Assembly: GCA_027487945.1 (NCBI GenBank)
Contig: JAIYCQ010000042.1
Location: forward strand, 205,447-269,446
DNA length: 64,000 bases
Direction: 5' to 3'
From: Caulobacteraceae bacterium
Lineage (GTDB): Bacteria > Pseudomonadota > Alphaproteobacteria > Caulobacterales > Caulobacteraceae
How positions within the stretch are numbered: the stretch's first letter is position 1; the number at the start of each line of letters is the position of its first letter. Of the stretch, positions 20,199 to 28,636 are shown piece by piece. A program made the position numbers and the translations under genes. The notes under the pieces are model-generated. The model did not search any database. It was not told the origin of the DNA and saw only the letters and a program-made list of their open reading frames with translations.

Positions 20199-21857
20199 AT
20201 GTATCGCTACGACGCCATCGACAAGGAATTCCTGGCCGACCGGGCCAACGAGTTCCGCGAGCAGGTCGGCCGCCGGCTGTCCGGCGCCCTGACCGAAGAC
20301 CAGTTCAAGCCGCTGCGGCTGATGAACGGCCTGTACCTGCAGCTGCACGCCTACATGCTGCGGGTCGCCATTCCCTACGGCTCGCTCGACAGCCGGCAGA
20401 TGCGCCGTCTGGCGCACATCGCCCGCACCTGGGACAAGGGCTACGGCCACTTCACCACCCGCCAGAATATCCAGTTCAACTGGATCAAGCTTGGCCAGTC
20501 GCCGGACATCCTCGACCAGCTGGCCGAGGTCGACCTGCACGCCATCCAGACCAGCGGCAACTGCATCCGCAACACCACCGCCGACCCCTTCGCCGGCGCC
20601 ACGGCCGAGGAGATCGATGATCCGCGCGTTTGGTCGGAGCTGATCCGCCAGTGGTCGACGCTGCACCCGGAATTCTCGTTCCTGCCGCGCAAGTTCAAGA
20701 TCGCCGTCACCGCGGCGGCGAAGGATCGCACGGCGGCGCGGGTGCACGACATCGGCCTGGTCCTGCGCCGCAACCGCGACGGCGAACTGGGCTTCGAGGT
20801 CATCGTCGGCGGCGGGCAGGGGCGCACCCCCTACGTCGGCCCGACCATCCGTGAGCATCTGCCGGCCGGGCGGCTCCTCAGCTATCTGGAAGCCGTCCTG
20901 CGCGTCTACAACCGCCACGGCCGGCGGGACAACATCTACAAGGCGCGGATCAAGATCCTCGTCGCCGCCCTCGGCCGGGACGAGTTCGCCCGTCAGGTCG
21001 AGGAGGAGTGGTCAAAGCTCGAGTCCGCCCTGGCCGACGCGCCGGACACCGAGCTGGCCCGCATCCGCGGCGCCTTCGCCCCACTCAACTTCGAGACCCT
21101 GCCGGCGACCTCGGCGGCGTTCGATGCGGCCAAGGCCGGTGATCCCGCCTTCGCCCGGTTCGCCCGCAACAACGTCAAGCCGCACAAGAAGAGCGGCTAC
21201 GCCATCGTCGAGATCTCGCTGAAGGCGCATCACGCCACGCCGGGCGACGCCTCCGCCGACCAGATGGACGTGGTGGCCGATCTGGCCGGGCGCTTCAGCC
21301 TGGACGACATCCGCGTCACCCACGAGCAGAATCTCGTCCTGCCGCATGTGAAGCTCGACGATCTGCCCACCGTGTTCGCCGCGCTTCAGGCGGCCGGACT
21401 GGCGACGCCGAACATCGGCCTGATCAGCGATATCATCGCCTGCCCGGGGCTGGACTACTGCGCCCTCGCCAACGCCCGCGCCATCCCGATCGCCCAGTCC
21501 ATCGCCCAGCGCTTCGAGGACGCCGACCGCGCCGAGCTGATCGGTGAGCTGAAGATCAAGATCAGCGGCTGTATCAACGCCTGCGGCCACCACCATGTCG
21601 GCAACATCGGCATCCTTGGCGTCGACAAGAAGGGTGAGGAATTCTACCAGCTCAGCCTCGGCGGCTCGGGCCAGGAGGACGCCTCCCTGGCGAAGATCCT
21701 CGGGCCCGGCATGACCGCCGAGCAGGTGCCGGACGCCATCGAGGCTCTGGTCGACACCTATCTCGCCATCCGTGAGGGCGAGGAGCGCTTCCTCGACACC
21801 GTTCGCCGCGTGGGCTTCGCCCCCTTCAAGGAGGCCGTCTATGCCGACGCTCATTAG
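20199..21857 (+). CDS. cysI: Assimilatory sulfite reductase, siroheme/4Fe-4S subunit
   Basis: This 552-residue member of the nitrite/sulfite reductase family has two ferredoxin-like halves. The cluster and siroheme ligands are visible: IACPGLDYCALA and ISGCINACGHHHVGNIG (CX5C and CX3C). YGHFTTRQNIQFNW and NVKPHKKSGYAIVEI are family features. It reduces sulfite to sulfide. The surrounding siroheme and APS reductase genes decide for sulfite over nitrite. No CysJ-type flavoprotein is encoded nearby, so the electron donor must be elsewhere (ferredoxin or a separate reductase). Confidence 0.95.
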   Translation: MYRYDAIDKEFLADRANEFREQVGRRLSGALTEDQFKPLRLMNGLYLQLHAYMLRVAIPYGSLDSRQMRRLAHIARTWDKGYGHFTTRQNIQFNWIKLGQSPDILDQLAEVDLHAIQTSGNCIRNTTADPFAGATAEEIDDPRVWSELIRQWSTLHPEFSFLPRKFKIAVTAAAKDRTAARVHDIGLVLRRNRDGELGFEVIVGGGQGRTPYVGPTIREHLPAGRLLSYLEAVLRVYNRHGRRDNIYKARIKILVAALGRDEFARQVEEEWSKLESALADAPDTELARIRGAFAPLNFETLPATSAAFDAAKAGDPAFARFARNNVKPHKKSGYAIVEISLKAHHATPGDASADQMDVVADLAGRFSLDDIRVTHEQNLVLPHVKLDDLPTVFAALQAAGLATPNIGLISDIIACPGLDYCALANARAIPIAQSIAQRFEDADRAELIGELKIKISGCINACGHHHVGNIGILGVDKKGEEFYQLSLGGSGQEDASLAKILGPGMTAEQVPDAIEALVDTYLAIREGEERFLDTVRRVGFAPFKEAVYADAH

Positions 21858-22353
21858 GCTGATCGACGGTCGCTATGAAGCGGCGGACGACGTCTTCACC
21901 GACGTCGCCGACGAGGACGTCACGCCGCCCGAAGGGGCGGTGATCCTGTCGCTGGCCCGCCTCCAGGCCGAGGGTGACGGGCTGCTCTCAGCCGGTCGAC
22001 AGGTCGGGGTGCGCATCCAGTCGGACGAGGAGGTTGAAGCCCTCGCCTATGATCTGCCGCGGCTGGCGCTGGTCGCCCTGGTCTTCCCCAAGTACCGCGA
22101 CGGCCGCGCCTACACGTCCGCACGGCTGCTGCGCCAGCGTCTCGGCTTCACCGGCGAGGTGAGGGCGGTCGGAGACGTTCTGCGCGAGCAGGCCGGCTTC
22201 ATGGCCCGCTGCGGTTTCGACGGTTTCGCGCCGGCCGACGGCGCTTCGCCGGCGGAGTGGGCGCACGCCGCCGGGCGGTTCCGGCACGTCTACCAGCGCG
22301 CGGCCGATGCGCGGGCGCCAGTCTTCGAGGAGCGCGCGTCCGATGGCCTTTGA
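21841..22353 (+). CDS. DUF934 protein, sulfite reductase accessory
   Basis: This 170-residue protein contains the DUF934 core VALVFPKYRDGRAYTSARLLRQRLGFTGEVRAVGDVLREQ and CGFDGF. It starts inside the end of cysI (17-base overlap) after AAGGAGG, and ends 11 bases into cysH. The family nearly always accompanies CysI/CysH in proteobacteria. It is thought to help sulfite reduction, but its chemistry is not established. Confidence 0.92.
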   Translation: MPTLIRLIDGRYEAADDVFTDVADEDVTPPEGAVILSLARLQAEGDGLLSAGRQVGVRIQSDEEVEALAYDLPRLALVALVFPKYRDGRAYTSARLLRQRLGFTGEVRAVGDVLREQAGFMARCGFDGFAPADGASPAEWAHAAGRFRHVYQRAADARAPVFEERASDGL

Positions 22354-23083
22354 TCAACTTGACCGCAGCCACAACACCGTCGGGGCCCGCCTGGACGCCG
22401 CGTTGCGCGACGCCCACCCGCGCACCGTGATCGAGGCCGCCTGGGCGGAGTTCGGCGACCGGCTGGCGCTGGTATCGTCCTTCGGGGCGGAGTCGGCGGT
22501 GCTGCTCCACCTGGCCAGCCAGGTCAGCAAGGACATCCCGGTCCTGTTCCTCGATACCGGCATGCTGTTTGGCCAGACGCTGGACTACCGCAAGCAGCTG
22601 GCCGCCCGTCTGGGCCTGACCGATGTGCGCGACCTGCGCCCGACCTTCGCCGACATCGCGGTCCACGACCCGAAGTCGGACCTGTGGAAGACCGACACCG
22701 ACGCCTGCTGCAACATCCGCAAGGTCATCCCGCTGGACAAGGCGCTGAACGGGTTCGACGCCTGGCTGACCGGCCGCAAGCGGTTCCACGGGGGCGACCG
22801 CCTTCGGCTGTCGGTCGTCGAGGAGGCCGAGCACCAGCTGAAGTTCAATCCGCTGGCCAACTGGGGCAAGGCGGATCTCGACGCCTATGTCGCCGAGCAT
22901 GATCTGCCCGCTCACCCGCTCGTGGCGCAGGGTTTCCCGTCGATCGGCTGCTGGCCCTGCACGAACCCGGTCGAGGAAGGCCAGGATGTCCGCGCCGGCC
23001 GCTGGGCCGGCCAGGACAAGACCGAGTGTGGAATCCATGTCGCCCGGGCGCCGACCGCCCCGAACGTCGGCGGCGGGATCTGA
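22343..23083 (+). CDS. cysH: Adenylyl-sulfate (APS) reductase
   Basis: This 246-residue thioredoxin-dependent reductase starts MAFDQLDRSH. It has a PP-loop-type SSFGAESAVLL motif, LFLDTGMLF, the 4Fe-4S cysteines Cys122-Cys123 and Cys203/Cys206 (GCWPC), and catalytic Cys229 in ECGIH. The four cluster cysteines indicate the APS-using (plant/Pseudomonas) type rather than the PAPS type of E. coli. It makes sulfite for CysI and is the last gene of the operon. Confidence 0.95.
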   Translation: MAFDQLDRSHNTVGARLDAALRDAHPRTVIEAAWAEFGDRLALVSSFGAESAVLLHLASQVSKDIPVLFLDTGMLFGQTLDYRKQLAARLGLTDVRDLRPTFADIAVHDPKSDLWKTDTDACCNIRKVIPLDKALNGFDAWLTGRKRFHGGDRLRLSVVEEAEHQLKFNPLANWGKADLDAYVAEHDLPAHPLVAQGFPSIGCWPCTNPVEEGQDVRAGRWAGQDKTECGIHVARAPTAPNVGGGI

Positions 23084-23085
23084 GC

Positions 23086-23373
23086 CTACGGAACGTCGAT
23101 GATCTGCGGTCCCCTGGAGCCGCCGGCCGACAGGGCCCGAACCTCGCGCATGAAGGTGTTCGACCCGGGTACGGCGAAGTGCGTTTCGAGCGCCGCCCGG
23201 TCGGCCCAGCGTTCGAAGAAGAAGATCCGCAGCGGGTTTTCCGCGTCGACGAATACATCATGGCTGATGCAGCCCGGCTCGGTGCGCGACCGCCGGACGT
23301 GGTCGATGCAGACGGCGAGCAGGGCGTCCAGCGTTTCGGGCCTGGCGAGGATCTCGCCCGTGACGATCACCAC
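23086..23373 (-). CDS. Putative quinol monooxygenase (ABM domain)
   Basis: This 95-residue antibiotic-biosynthesis-monooxygenase-type ferredoxin-fold protein shows RRSRTEPGCISHDVFVDAENPLRIFFFERWADRAALETHF, the usual pattern of YgiN-like proteins. The start is GTG 23373, one base past the stop of the upstream 3D-domain gene on the same strand. The substrate is unknown. Confidence 0.85.
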   Translation of the reverse strand: MVIVTGEILARPETLDALLAVCIDHVRRSRTEPGCISHDVFVDAENPLRIFFFERWADRAALETHFAVPGSNTFMREVRALSAGGSRGPQIIDVP

Positions 23374-23374
23374 G

Positions 23375-23929
23375 TCAGCGCATCGCCACCTGGACGACGG
23401 GCCTGGGGCAGCCCTCGAAGCTGCCGACCCGCGACACAGTCACGGTCTTCATGTTCAGCTTCATCATCGGGTTCATCGAGGCCCGGCTGTGGCCGGTGAA
23501 CAGGTCGATGCGGTGGCCCTTGACCGCGCCGCCGACGTCGGAGGCGTACCAGTAGCCGTCGTGCAGCGAGCCGTCCGGCATCGGCAGGCCGACCGTCTCC
23601 TTGATGTAGAGGATGGTGCGGCGCGGCACGAGGGTGCGGTCGGTGGCCGCTGTGCGCATCGCCACGGTGGGGCAGCCCAGGGAGTCGCGGCCACCGACGC
23701 CCTTGGCGCCCGAATGATAGAGTGTGGCCTTCAGTATCCAGTCGGGAGCGAGGTCGCGGAGCGCCTGGAACGCCCTGTCCGATGCGGACGGAGTCTGCCC
23801 GGCGGGCTGCTCCAGAGCGGTCTGGATGAGGTCCCCGATCGGATCGGCGGGGTCGTTGGACCGGGCGTTGGCGGCCGGGGTAAGCAACCCGATCGCAAGG
23901 GCCGCGAGGCATGGCAGGATGCGTTTCAA
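23375..23929 (-). CDS. Secreted 3D-domain protein
   Basis: This 184-residue protein has a signal peptide (MKRILPCLAALAIGLLTPAANA). The C-terminal half contains the 3D domain, named for its three Asp residues: GYWYASDVGGAVKGHRIDLFTG, as in MltA-type transglycosylases and Rpf/Sps-like cell wall proteins. It lacks the rest of MltA, so it is either a short peptidoglycan-active enzyme or a binding domain. The stop overlaps into the next gene's start region. Confidence 0.85.
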   Translation of the reverse strand: MKRILPCLAALAIGLLTPAANARSNDPADPIGDLIQTALEQPAGQTPSASDRAFQALRDLAPDWILKATLYHSGAKGVGGRDSLGCPTVAMRTAATDRTLVPRRTILYIKETVGLPMPDGSLHDGYWYASDVGGAVKGHRIDLFTGHSRASMNPMMKLNMKTVTVSRVGSFEGCPRPVVQVAMR

Positions 23930-24024
23930 GCGCTTCCCCCTGTTTGTTTCTCGTCGTGGGGGCGGCTTCTACCCGCATCCGGCGCGGGTAACAACCCGTT
24001 CAACTCAACCAGAGGAATGGTCGC

Positions 24025-24612
24025 ATGACCCTGACGATCTACGGCGACGGCAAGTCGGGCAACTGCCTCAAGGTCAAGTGGACGGCGGAAAAGCTCGCGA
24101 TTCCATATCGTTGGCGGGAGCTGGACGTCCTGCGCTCCGAGACCCGGACGCCCGACTTCCTGGCGCTGAATCCGGCGGGCCAGGTTCCGCTTGTGATCCT
24201 GCCGGACGGTCGGGCGCTGGCCCAGTCCAACGCCATCATCGTCCATCTGGCCGAGGGATCGGCGCTGATTCCGGGTGATTCCTACGACCGGGCCAAGATG
24301 TTCGAATGGCTGTTCTGGGAGCAGTACAGCCACGAGCCCTATGTCGCGGTGGCCCGCTTCCAGATGGCCTACCTGGGCAAGCCGCGTGAGGCGCTGGACC
24401 GGACGCTGGTCGAGCGGGGCCGGGCGGCGTTGCAGCGACTGGAGGACGGCCTCGAGGACACGCCCTTCCTCGTCGGCCACAACGTCAGCCTCGCCGACGT
24501 CGCGCTGGTCGCCTATACGCGGGTGGCGCACGAGGGCGGCTTCGATCTGGCGGACTTTCCGCGGACCGCCGCCTGGGTTTCGCGCGTGGAGGCCGCGCTG
24601 GGGATCAGCTGA
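24025..24612 (+). CDS. Glutathione S-transferase family protein
   Basis: This 195-residue protein has a thioredoxin-like N-terminal domain (MTLTIYGDGKSGNCLKVKWTAE, then LNPAGQVPLVILPDGRALAQSNAII with the cis-Pro and the Glu/Ser-type glutathione contacts). The all-helical C-terminal domain includes FLVGHNVSLADVALVAYTRVA. Ser11 in the KSGNCLKV segment is the probable thiol-stabilising residue. ATG follows GAGGAATGGTCGC. The substrate is not predictable. Confidence 0.93.
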   Translation: MTLTIYGDGKSGNCLKVKWTAEKLAIPYRWRELDVLRSETRTPDFLALNPAGQVPLVILPDGRALAQSNAIIVHLAEGSALIPGDSYDRAKMFEWLFWEQYSHEPYVAVARFQMAYLGKPREALDRTLVERGRAALQRLEDGLEDTPFLVGHNVSLADVALVAYTRVAHEGGFDLADFPRTAAWVSRVEAALGIS

Positions 24613-24635
24613 CGGCCGCTTGCTGGAGATCGCCG

Positions 24636-25649
24636 ATGCGCCCTGCCGTCCGCCTGTCCGCCCTTGCGCTTGCCGCCGGCCTGCTGTTTGCGCCGACCGT
24701 TGCCGCCACCTGGGGCGCGGCCGGGCACCGGATGATCGGGGTCCTGGCGGTTCAGGCCCTGCCGGACGAGGTCCCCGCTTTCCTGCGCGGCCCGAAGGCG
24801 GCGGAGGAGCTGGGCGAGCTCGCCCGCGAGCCGGACCGGTCAAAGGGCTCGGGCCGGATCCACGGGACCAACCGCGACGCCGCCCACTTCGTCGACATCG
24901 ATGACGAGGGGAAGGTGCTGGGCGGGCCGCTGTTCACCGACCTGCCGCCGACCCGGGCGGACTACGAAAAGGCGCTGCAGGCCGCCGGCACCGACAGCTG
25001 GAAGGCTGGCTACCTGCAGTATGCGATGATCGACGGCTACCAGCAGCTGGTCCGCGACTTCGGCTACTGGCGCGTCACCCGGGCGGCTGAACAGTCCGCC
25101 AGGGGCGAGCGCAAGGCCTGGTACAGGCGTGACCGGATCCGGCGCGAGAAGCTGCTGTTCGCCAGCCTCGGCAACCTCGCCCACTACGTCGGCGACGGCA
25201 GCCAGCCGCTTCACACCTCTGTCCACTACAACGGCTGGTCGATACAGCCGAACCCGCAGGGCTTCACGGCCGAGAAGATCCACGGTCCGTTTGAGGGCGA
25301 CTTCGTGAAGGGCGCGGTGACGGCCGACATGGCCCGCGCCGCCATGGTCCCGTTCGCCGACTGCAAATGTTCGATCGAGAAGCGGGTGCTGGGCTACATC
25401 GGCCGCACCAACACCTTCGTCGTTCCGCTCTACCGCATGTGGGGCGAGGGCGCGTTCCGTCCCGGACAGCCCAAGGGCGCCGAGTTCGCCGCCGAACGCT
25501 TCGGCGCCGGCGCCTCGGAGCTGCGCGACCTGATCGTGCTGGCCTGGCGCGACAGCGCCACGACCAGGGTCGGGTGGCCGGTGATCAGCGTCGCCGACGT
25601 CGAGGCCGGCAAGGTCGATCCCTATGAGTCGCTGGTCGGCATCGACTGA
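24636..25649 (+). CDS. S1/P1-type zinc nuclease, secreted
   Basis: This 337-residue protein has a signal peptide ending near ...LFAPTVAAT and a mature N-terminus beginning WGAAGHRMIG, which supplies the N-terminal Trp zinc ligand of the family. Other zinc ligands are seen in RDAAHFVDID, NLAHYVGDGSQPLHTSVHYNGW and KIHGPFEGDFV. Such enzymes cleave single-stranded nucleic acid and 3'-nucleotides outside the cytoplasm, possibly for phosphate scavenging. Its stop shares a base with the next ATG (TGATG), linking it to the Nudix gene. Confidence 0.92.
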   Translation: MRPAVRLSALALAAGLLFAPTVAATWGAAGHRMIGVLAVQALPDEVPAFLRGPKAAEELGELAREPDRSKGSGRIHGTNRDAAHFVDIDDEGKVLGGPLFTDLPPTRADYEKALQAAGTDSWKAGYLQYAMIDGYQQLVRDFGYWRVTRAAEQSARGERKAWYRRDRIRREKLLFASLGNLAHYVGDGSQPLHTSVHYNGWSIQPNPQGFTAEKIHGPFEGDFVKGAVTADMARAAMVPFADCKCSIEKRVLGYIGRTNTFVVPLYRMWGEGAFRPGQPKGAEFAAERFGAGASELRDLIVLAWRDSATTRVGWPVISVADVEAGKVDPYESLVGID

Positions 25650-26098
25650 TGCTGCAGTTTGGCGCGCCGACGCCCGGGGCGTCTCACACGCCCCGCCCCG
25701 CGGCCTTCGGGATCGCCGAGCGGGAGGGCCGGATCGCCCTGGTCCGCGTCACGCCCGCGGCCGGCGGGGACTGGCTGGATCTTCCCGGCGGCGCGGTCGA
25801 CCCGGGCGAGGACGAGATCGCCGCCCTCGTCCGTGAGTTCGGCGAGGAGACCGGCCTGGTCATCGCGGTCGGCGAACCGGTCACGGCCTTCGCCCAGTAC
25901 TTCGAGAAGTCCGACGGCCAGGCGGTGAACAACCAGGGCCATGTCTATGTCGTCGGGGTCGAGCGCGAGGACCCGGCGCTGAAGATCGAGGACGATCACA
26001 TGCTGGTCTGGGTTGATCCCGCCGACGCGGTGCGCACACTGCGCCATGACGGCCACGCCTGGGCGGTGGCCAAATGGATGCGGGGCGAGGGGCGATGA
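25649..26098 (+). CDS. Nudix hydrolase
   Basis: This 149-residue protein has a complete Nudix box at residues 48-70 (Gly48, Glu54, Arg62-Glu63, Glu66-Glu67 and Gly69), which binds Mg for hydrolysing nucleoside diphosphates linked to other groups. The substrate cannot be read from the sequence. It overlaps genes on both sides and lies in an apparent operon with a nuclease and a methyltransferase. Confidence 0.93.
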   Translation: MLQFGAPTPGASHTPRPAAFGIAEREGRIALVRVTPAAGGDWLDLPGGAVDPGEDEIAALVREFGEETGLVIAVGEPVTAFAQYFEKSDGQAVNNQGHVYVVGVEREDPALKIEDDHMLVWVDPADAVRTLRHDGHAWAVAKWMRGEGR

Positions 26099-26718
26099 CC
26101 AACTTCTGGGACCGGCATGTGATGCCGCGGCTGATCGGCTGCGCCTGCGCCAGCAGGCCGATCATGAAGCAGCGCGAGAAGGTCGTGCCGAAGGCGGCCG
26201 GAAAGGTGCTGGAGCTCGGCATCGGGGGCGGCCTCAACCTGCGCTACTACGACCCTGCCCTCGTGGAGAGCGTGTCCGGTGTCGACCCGTCCGCCGAGCT
26301 GCGTGAGCGGGCCATGGCCGCGCCGCGGCCCGAGGGGCTGCAGGTCGGGATCCGGGAAGGCGTCGCCGAGGAACTGCCGTTCGAGGCCGGCAGCTTCGAT
26401 TGCGTGGTCTGCACCTTCACCCTCTGCTCCGTGCAGTCGCCGCAGGCGGCGCTGGCCGAGGCGCGGCGGGTGCTGAAGCCCGGCGGTCGCTTCCTCTACG
26501 CCGAGCACGGGCTCGCGCCGGACGCCGGCGTGGCGGCCTGGCAGCGGCGCATCGAGCCGGCCTGGAAGGCCATCGCCGGCGGCTGCCATCTGACCCGGCC
26601 GATCACCGACGCCATCGCCGGCGCCGGCTTCGGCATCGACCGCGCCGACCGCATGTACCTGCCGGGGACACCGCGCATCCTGGGCTGGAGCGAGTGGGGC
26701 GAGGCGCGCGCCGCCTGA
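26095..26718 (+). CDS. Class I SAM-dependent methyltransferase
   Basis: This 207-residue protein has SAM-binding motif I VLELGIGGGLNLRYY, motif II GVDPSAELRERA, and the post-motif SFDCVVCTFTLCSV with LAEARRVLKPGGRFLYAEHG, as in Methyltransf_11 / UbiE-like enzymes. ATG 26095 overlaps the Nudix stop (ATGA) after GGCGAGGGG. The substrate is unknown; a small lipophilic acceptor or phospholipid would be typical of the branch. Confidence 0.92.
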   Translation: MTNFWDRHVMPRLIGCACASRPIMKQREKVVPKAAGKVLELGIGGGLNLRYYDPALVESVSGVDPSAELRERAMAAPRPEGLQVGIREGVAEELPFEAGSFDCVVCTFTLCSVQSPQAALAEARRVLKPGGRFLYAEHGLAPDAGVAAWQRRIEPAWKAIAGGCHLTRPITDAIAGAGFGIDRADRMYLPGTPRILGWSEWGEARAA

Positions 26719-26816
26719 CGGCCCCCGGTGCGATTGCAGATCGTCGGTTGACGGTGGAGGACCGCCTCCGTCAAATGCCCTGCCTGCTTCGGGGGACGGC
26801 CAGTTACGGCGAGGGC

Positions 26817-27698
26817 ATGGAAGACGACTCCGTCGTTATCGAACAGTTTCGCGCCGCCGTGGACCGGCGGCTGGCGGAGCTGTCGCCGGATCACGACGCC
26901 CGGCCCGCCCGCCTGGCCGAGGCGGCCCGCTATGCCGTGCTGTCGCCGGGCAAGCGGTTCCGCCCCATGCTCACCCTGCTGGCCGCGCGCGAGTTCGGCG
27001 CCGAGCCCCTGATGGCCCTCGACGCGGCCTGCGCCTTCGAGATGGTGCATGCCGCCTCGCTGATCCTCGACGACCTGCCGTCGATGGACGACGCCGACCT
27101 GCGCCGGGGACGTCCCACGACGCACCAGGCCTTCGACGAAGCCACGGCGATCCTGGCGGCGGTGGGCCTGCTCAATCAGGCCTTCGGCGTCATCGCCGGC
27201 GATCCCGGCCTGCCGGATGCGGCGCGCGCGGACCTGCTGCGTCGCCTGTCGGCCTCCGTCGGCTTCCAGGGTCTCGTCTCGGGCCAGGCGCTCGACCTGC
27301 ATGACCGGGATCACGTCCGCACCCCCGACGACATCGACCTGCTGAATCACCGCAAGACCGGGATCCTCATGGTCGCGGCCGCGCAGGCGGGGGCCCTGGT
27401 CGCCGGCGCCCCGGCCGGCGCCGTGACCGCCGTGGGCGAGTTCGCGCGGCGGCTGGGCCTGGCCTTCCAGATCCAGGACGACCTTATCGACGCCGCCTTC
27501 ATCGCCGACAGCGGCAAGGATCTGGGCAAGGACGCGGGCATGATGACCCTGGTCACGGCGCTGGGACCGCAGGAGGCCGCCGCCGCCGTCGGGGCGCACC
27601 TCGAGGCCGCCGGGGCCGCCCTCGCCAGGGCCGGGGCCACCGGCCTGCTGGCCCGCTATGCCTTCGGGCTGTTCGAGGCCCGGAAAGCCGCCGCGTGA
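26817..27698 (+). CDS. crtE: Geranylgeranyl diphosphate synthase (polyprenyl synthetase)
   Basis: This 293-residue trans-prenyltransferase has its first Asp-rich motif at Asp85-Asp92 (DDLPSMDD) followed by RRG, and its second (QDDLID) near residue 220. PGKRFRPML and the HRKTGILM segment are typical. In this position it should supply GGPP to CrtB; an FPP product cannot be excluded by eye. ATG 26817 has GAGGG very close by. An in-frame ATG at 26775 is an alternative that would add 14 residues. The stop overlaps the next start (GTGA). Confidence 0.92.
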   Translation: MEDDSVVIEQFRAAVDRRLAELSPDHDARPARLAEAARYAVLSPGKRFRPMLTLLAAREFGAEPLMALDAACAFEMVHAASLILDDLPSMDDADLRRGRPTTHQAFDEATAILAAVGLLNQAFGVIAGDPGLPDAARADLLRRLSASVGFQGLVSGQALDLHDRDHVRTPDDIDLLNHRKTGILMVAAAQAGALVAGAPAGAVTAVGEFARRLGLAFQIQDDLIDAAFIADSGKDLGKDAGMMTLVTALGPQEAAAAVGAHLEAAGAALARAGATGLLARYAFGLFEARKAAA

Positions 27699-28636
27699 CC
27701 GAAAGACCCATCCTCAACGTCTGGCGCGCCGAGCACGCCTATGGAACGCGCAAGGTGTTGCGCGGCATCGACCTGGCGCTTCGCCCGGGCGAGATCTACG
27801 CGCTGCTCGGCCCCAACGGGGCGGGGAAGTCGACCCTGGTCGGGGCCATCTGCGGGCGGCTGAAACTGTCGGGCGGAGAGATCGCCATCAACGGCGAGAA
27901 CCCCTTCACCACCGCCTCGGCGCGCGCCTCCCTCGGCCTGGTGCCGCAGGAAATCGCGCTCTACGGCCACCTGACCGTGCGCGAGAACCTGGAGACCTTT
28001 GGCCAGCTGGCCGGGGTCAAGGGCAGGGCCCTGCGCGAGGCGGTCCAGCGGTCGCTCCACCTTACCCGGACGATCGATCGCGAACATGTTCCGGTGAAGC
28101 ACCTCTCCGGCGGCTACAAGCGGCGGGTCAACATCGGCGCGGCGATCATGCACCGCCCGACCCTGCTGATCCTCGACGAGCCGACCGTCGGCGTCGACCA
28201 GGATGCGCGGGAAGCGCTGGACGCCGTGATCCGGAACCTGCGCGACACGGGCGTCGCTGTGCTGATCGTCACCCACGACCTGGAACAGGCCGGGGGCCTG
28301 GCTGATCGTGTCGGCTTCCTGCGCGAAGGCAGGAAGATCATGGAGGGCGCGCCCCGGGCGCTGATCGAGCAGGCCTTCGGCGAGGAGATGGAGATCATGG
28401 TCCACCTCACCCTCGAACCCGACAGCGCCGGTGAGATCCTCATGGCGGGTGAGGGCCTGGAGCGCGTGGGCCGGACCAGCGTCTGGACCAAGCTGGACCC
28501 GGGCGGCTACGCCACGGCGGGTCGGCTCGACAAGCGGCTGCGCAAAGCCGGGCTGGATCCGCGCGAGATCCGGGTGCGGCAGCCGTCGCTGCAGAACCTG
28601 TTCGCCCTGGTCGCCGACTGGAGCCGGGCCGCATGA
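27695..28636 (+). CDS. ABC transporter ATP-binding protein (ABC-2 exporter)
   Basis: This 313-residue ATPase has Walker A GPNGAGKST, signature LSGGYKRRVN, Walker B LLILDEPTVGVD, and the H-loop VTHDLEQAGG. It has an extra C-terminal part of about 80 residues, as in DrrA/NodI-like exporters. GTG 27695 overlaps the crtE stop, and the permease gene starts four bases before its own stop. Embedding between crtE and crtZ suggests co-expression with carotenoid synthesis. Confidence 0.94.
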   Translation: MTERPILNVWRAEHAYGTRKVLRGIDLALRPGEIYALLGPNGAGKSTLVGAICGRLKLSGGEIAINGENPFTTASARASLGLVPQEIALYGHLTVRENLETFGQLAGVKGRALREAVQRSLHLTRTIDREHVPVKHLSGGYKRRVNIGAAIMHRPTLLILDEPTVGVDQDAREALDAVIRNLRDTGVAVLIVTHDLEQAGGLADRVGFLREGRKIMEGAPRALIEQAFGEEMEIMVHLTLEPDSAGEILMAGEGLERVGRTSVWTKLDPGGYATAGRLDKRLRKAGLDPREIRVRQPSLQNLFALVADWSRAA

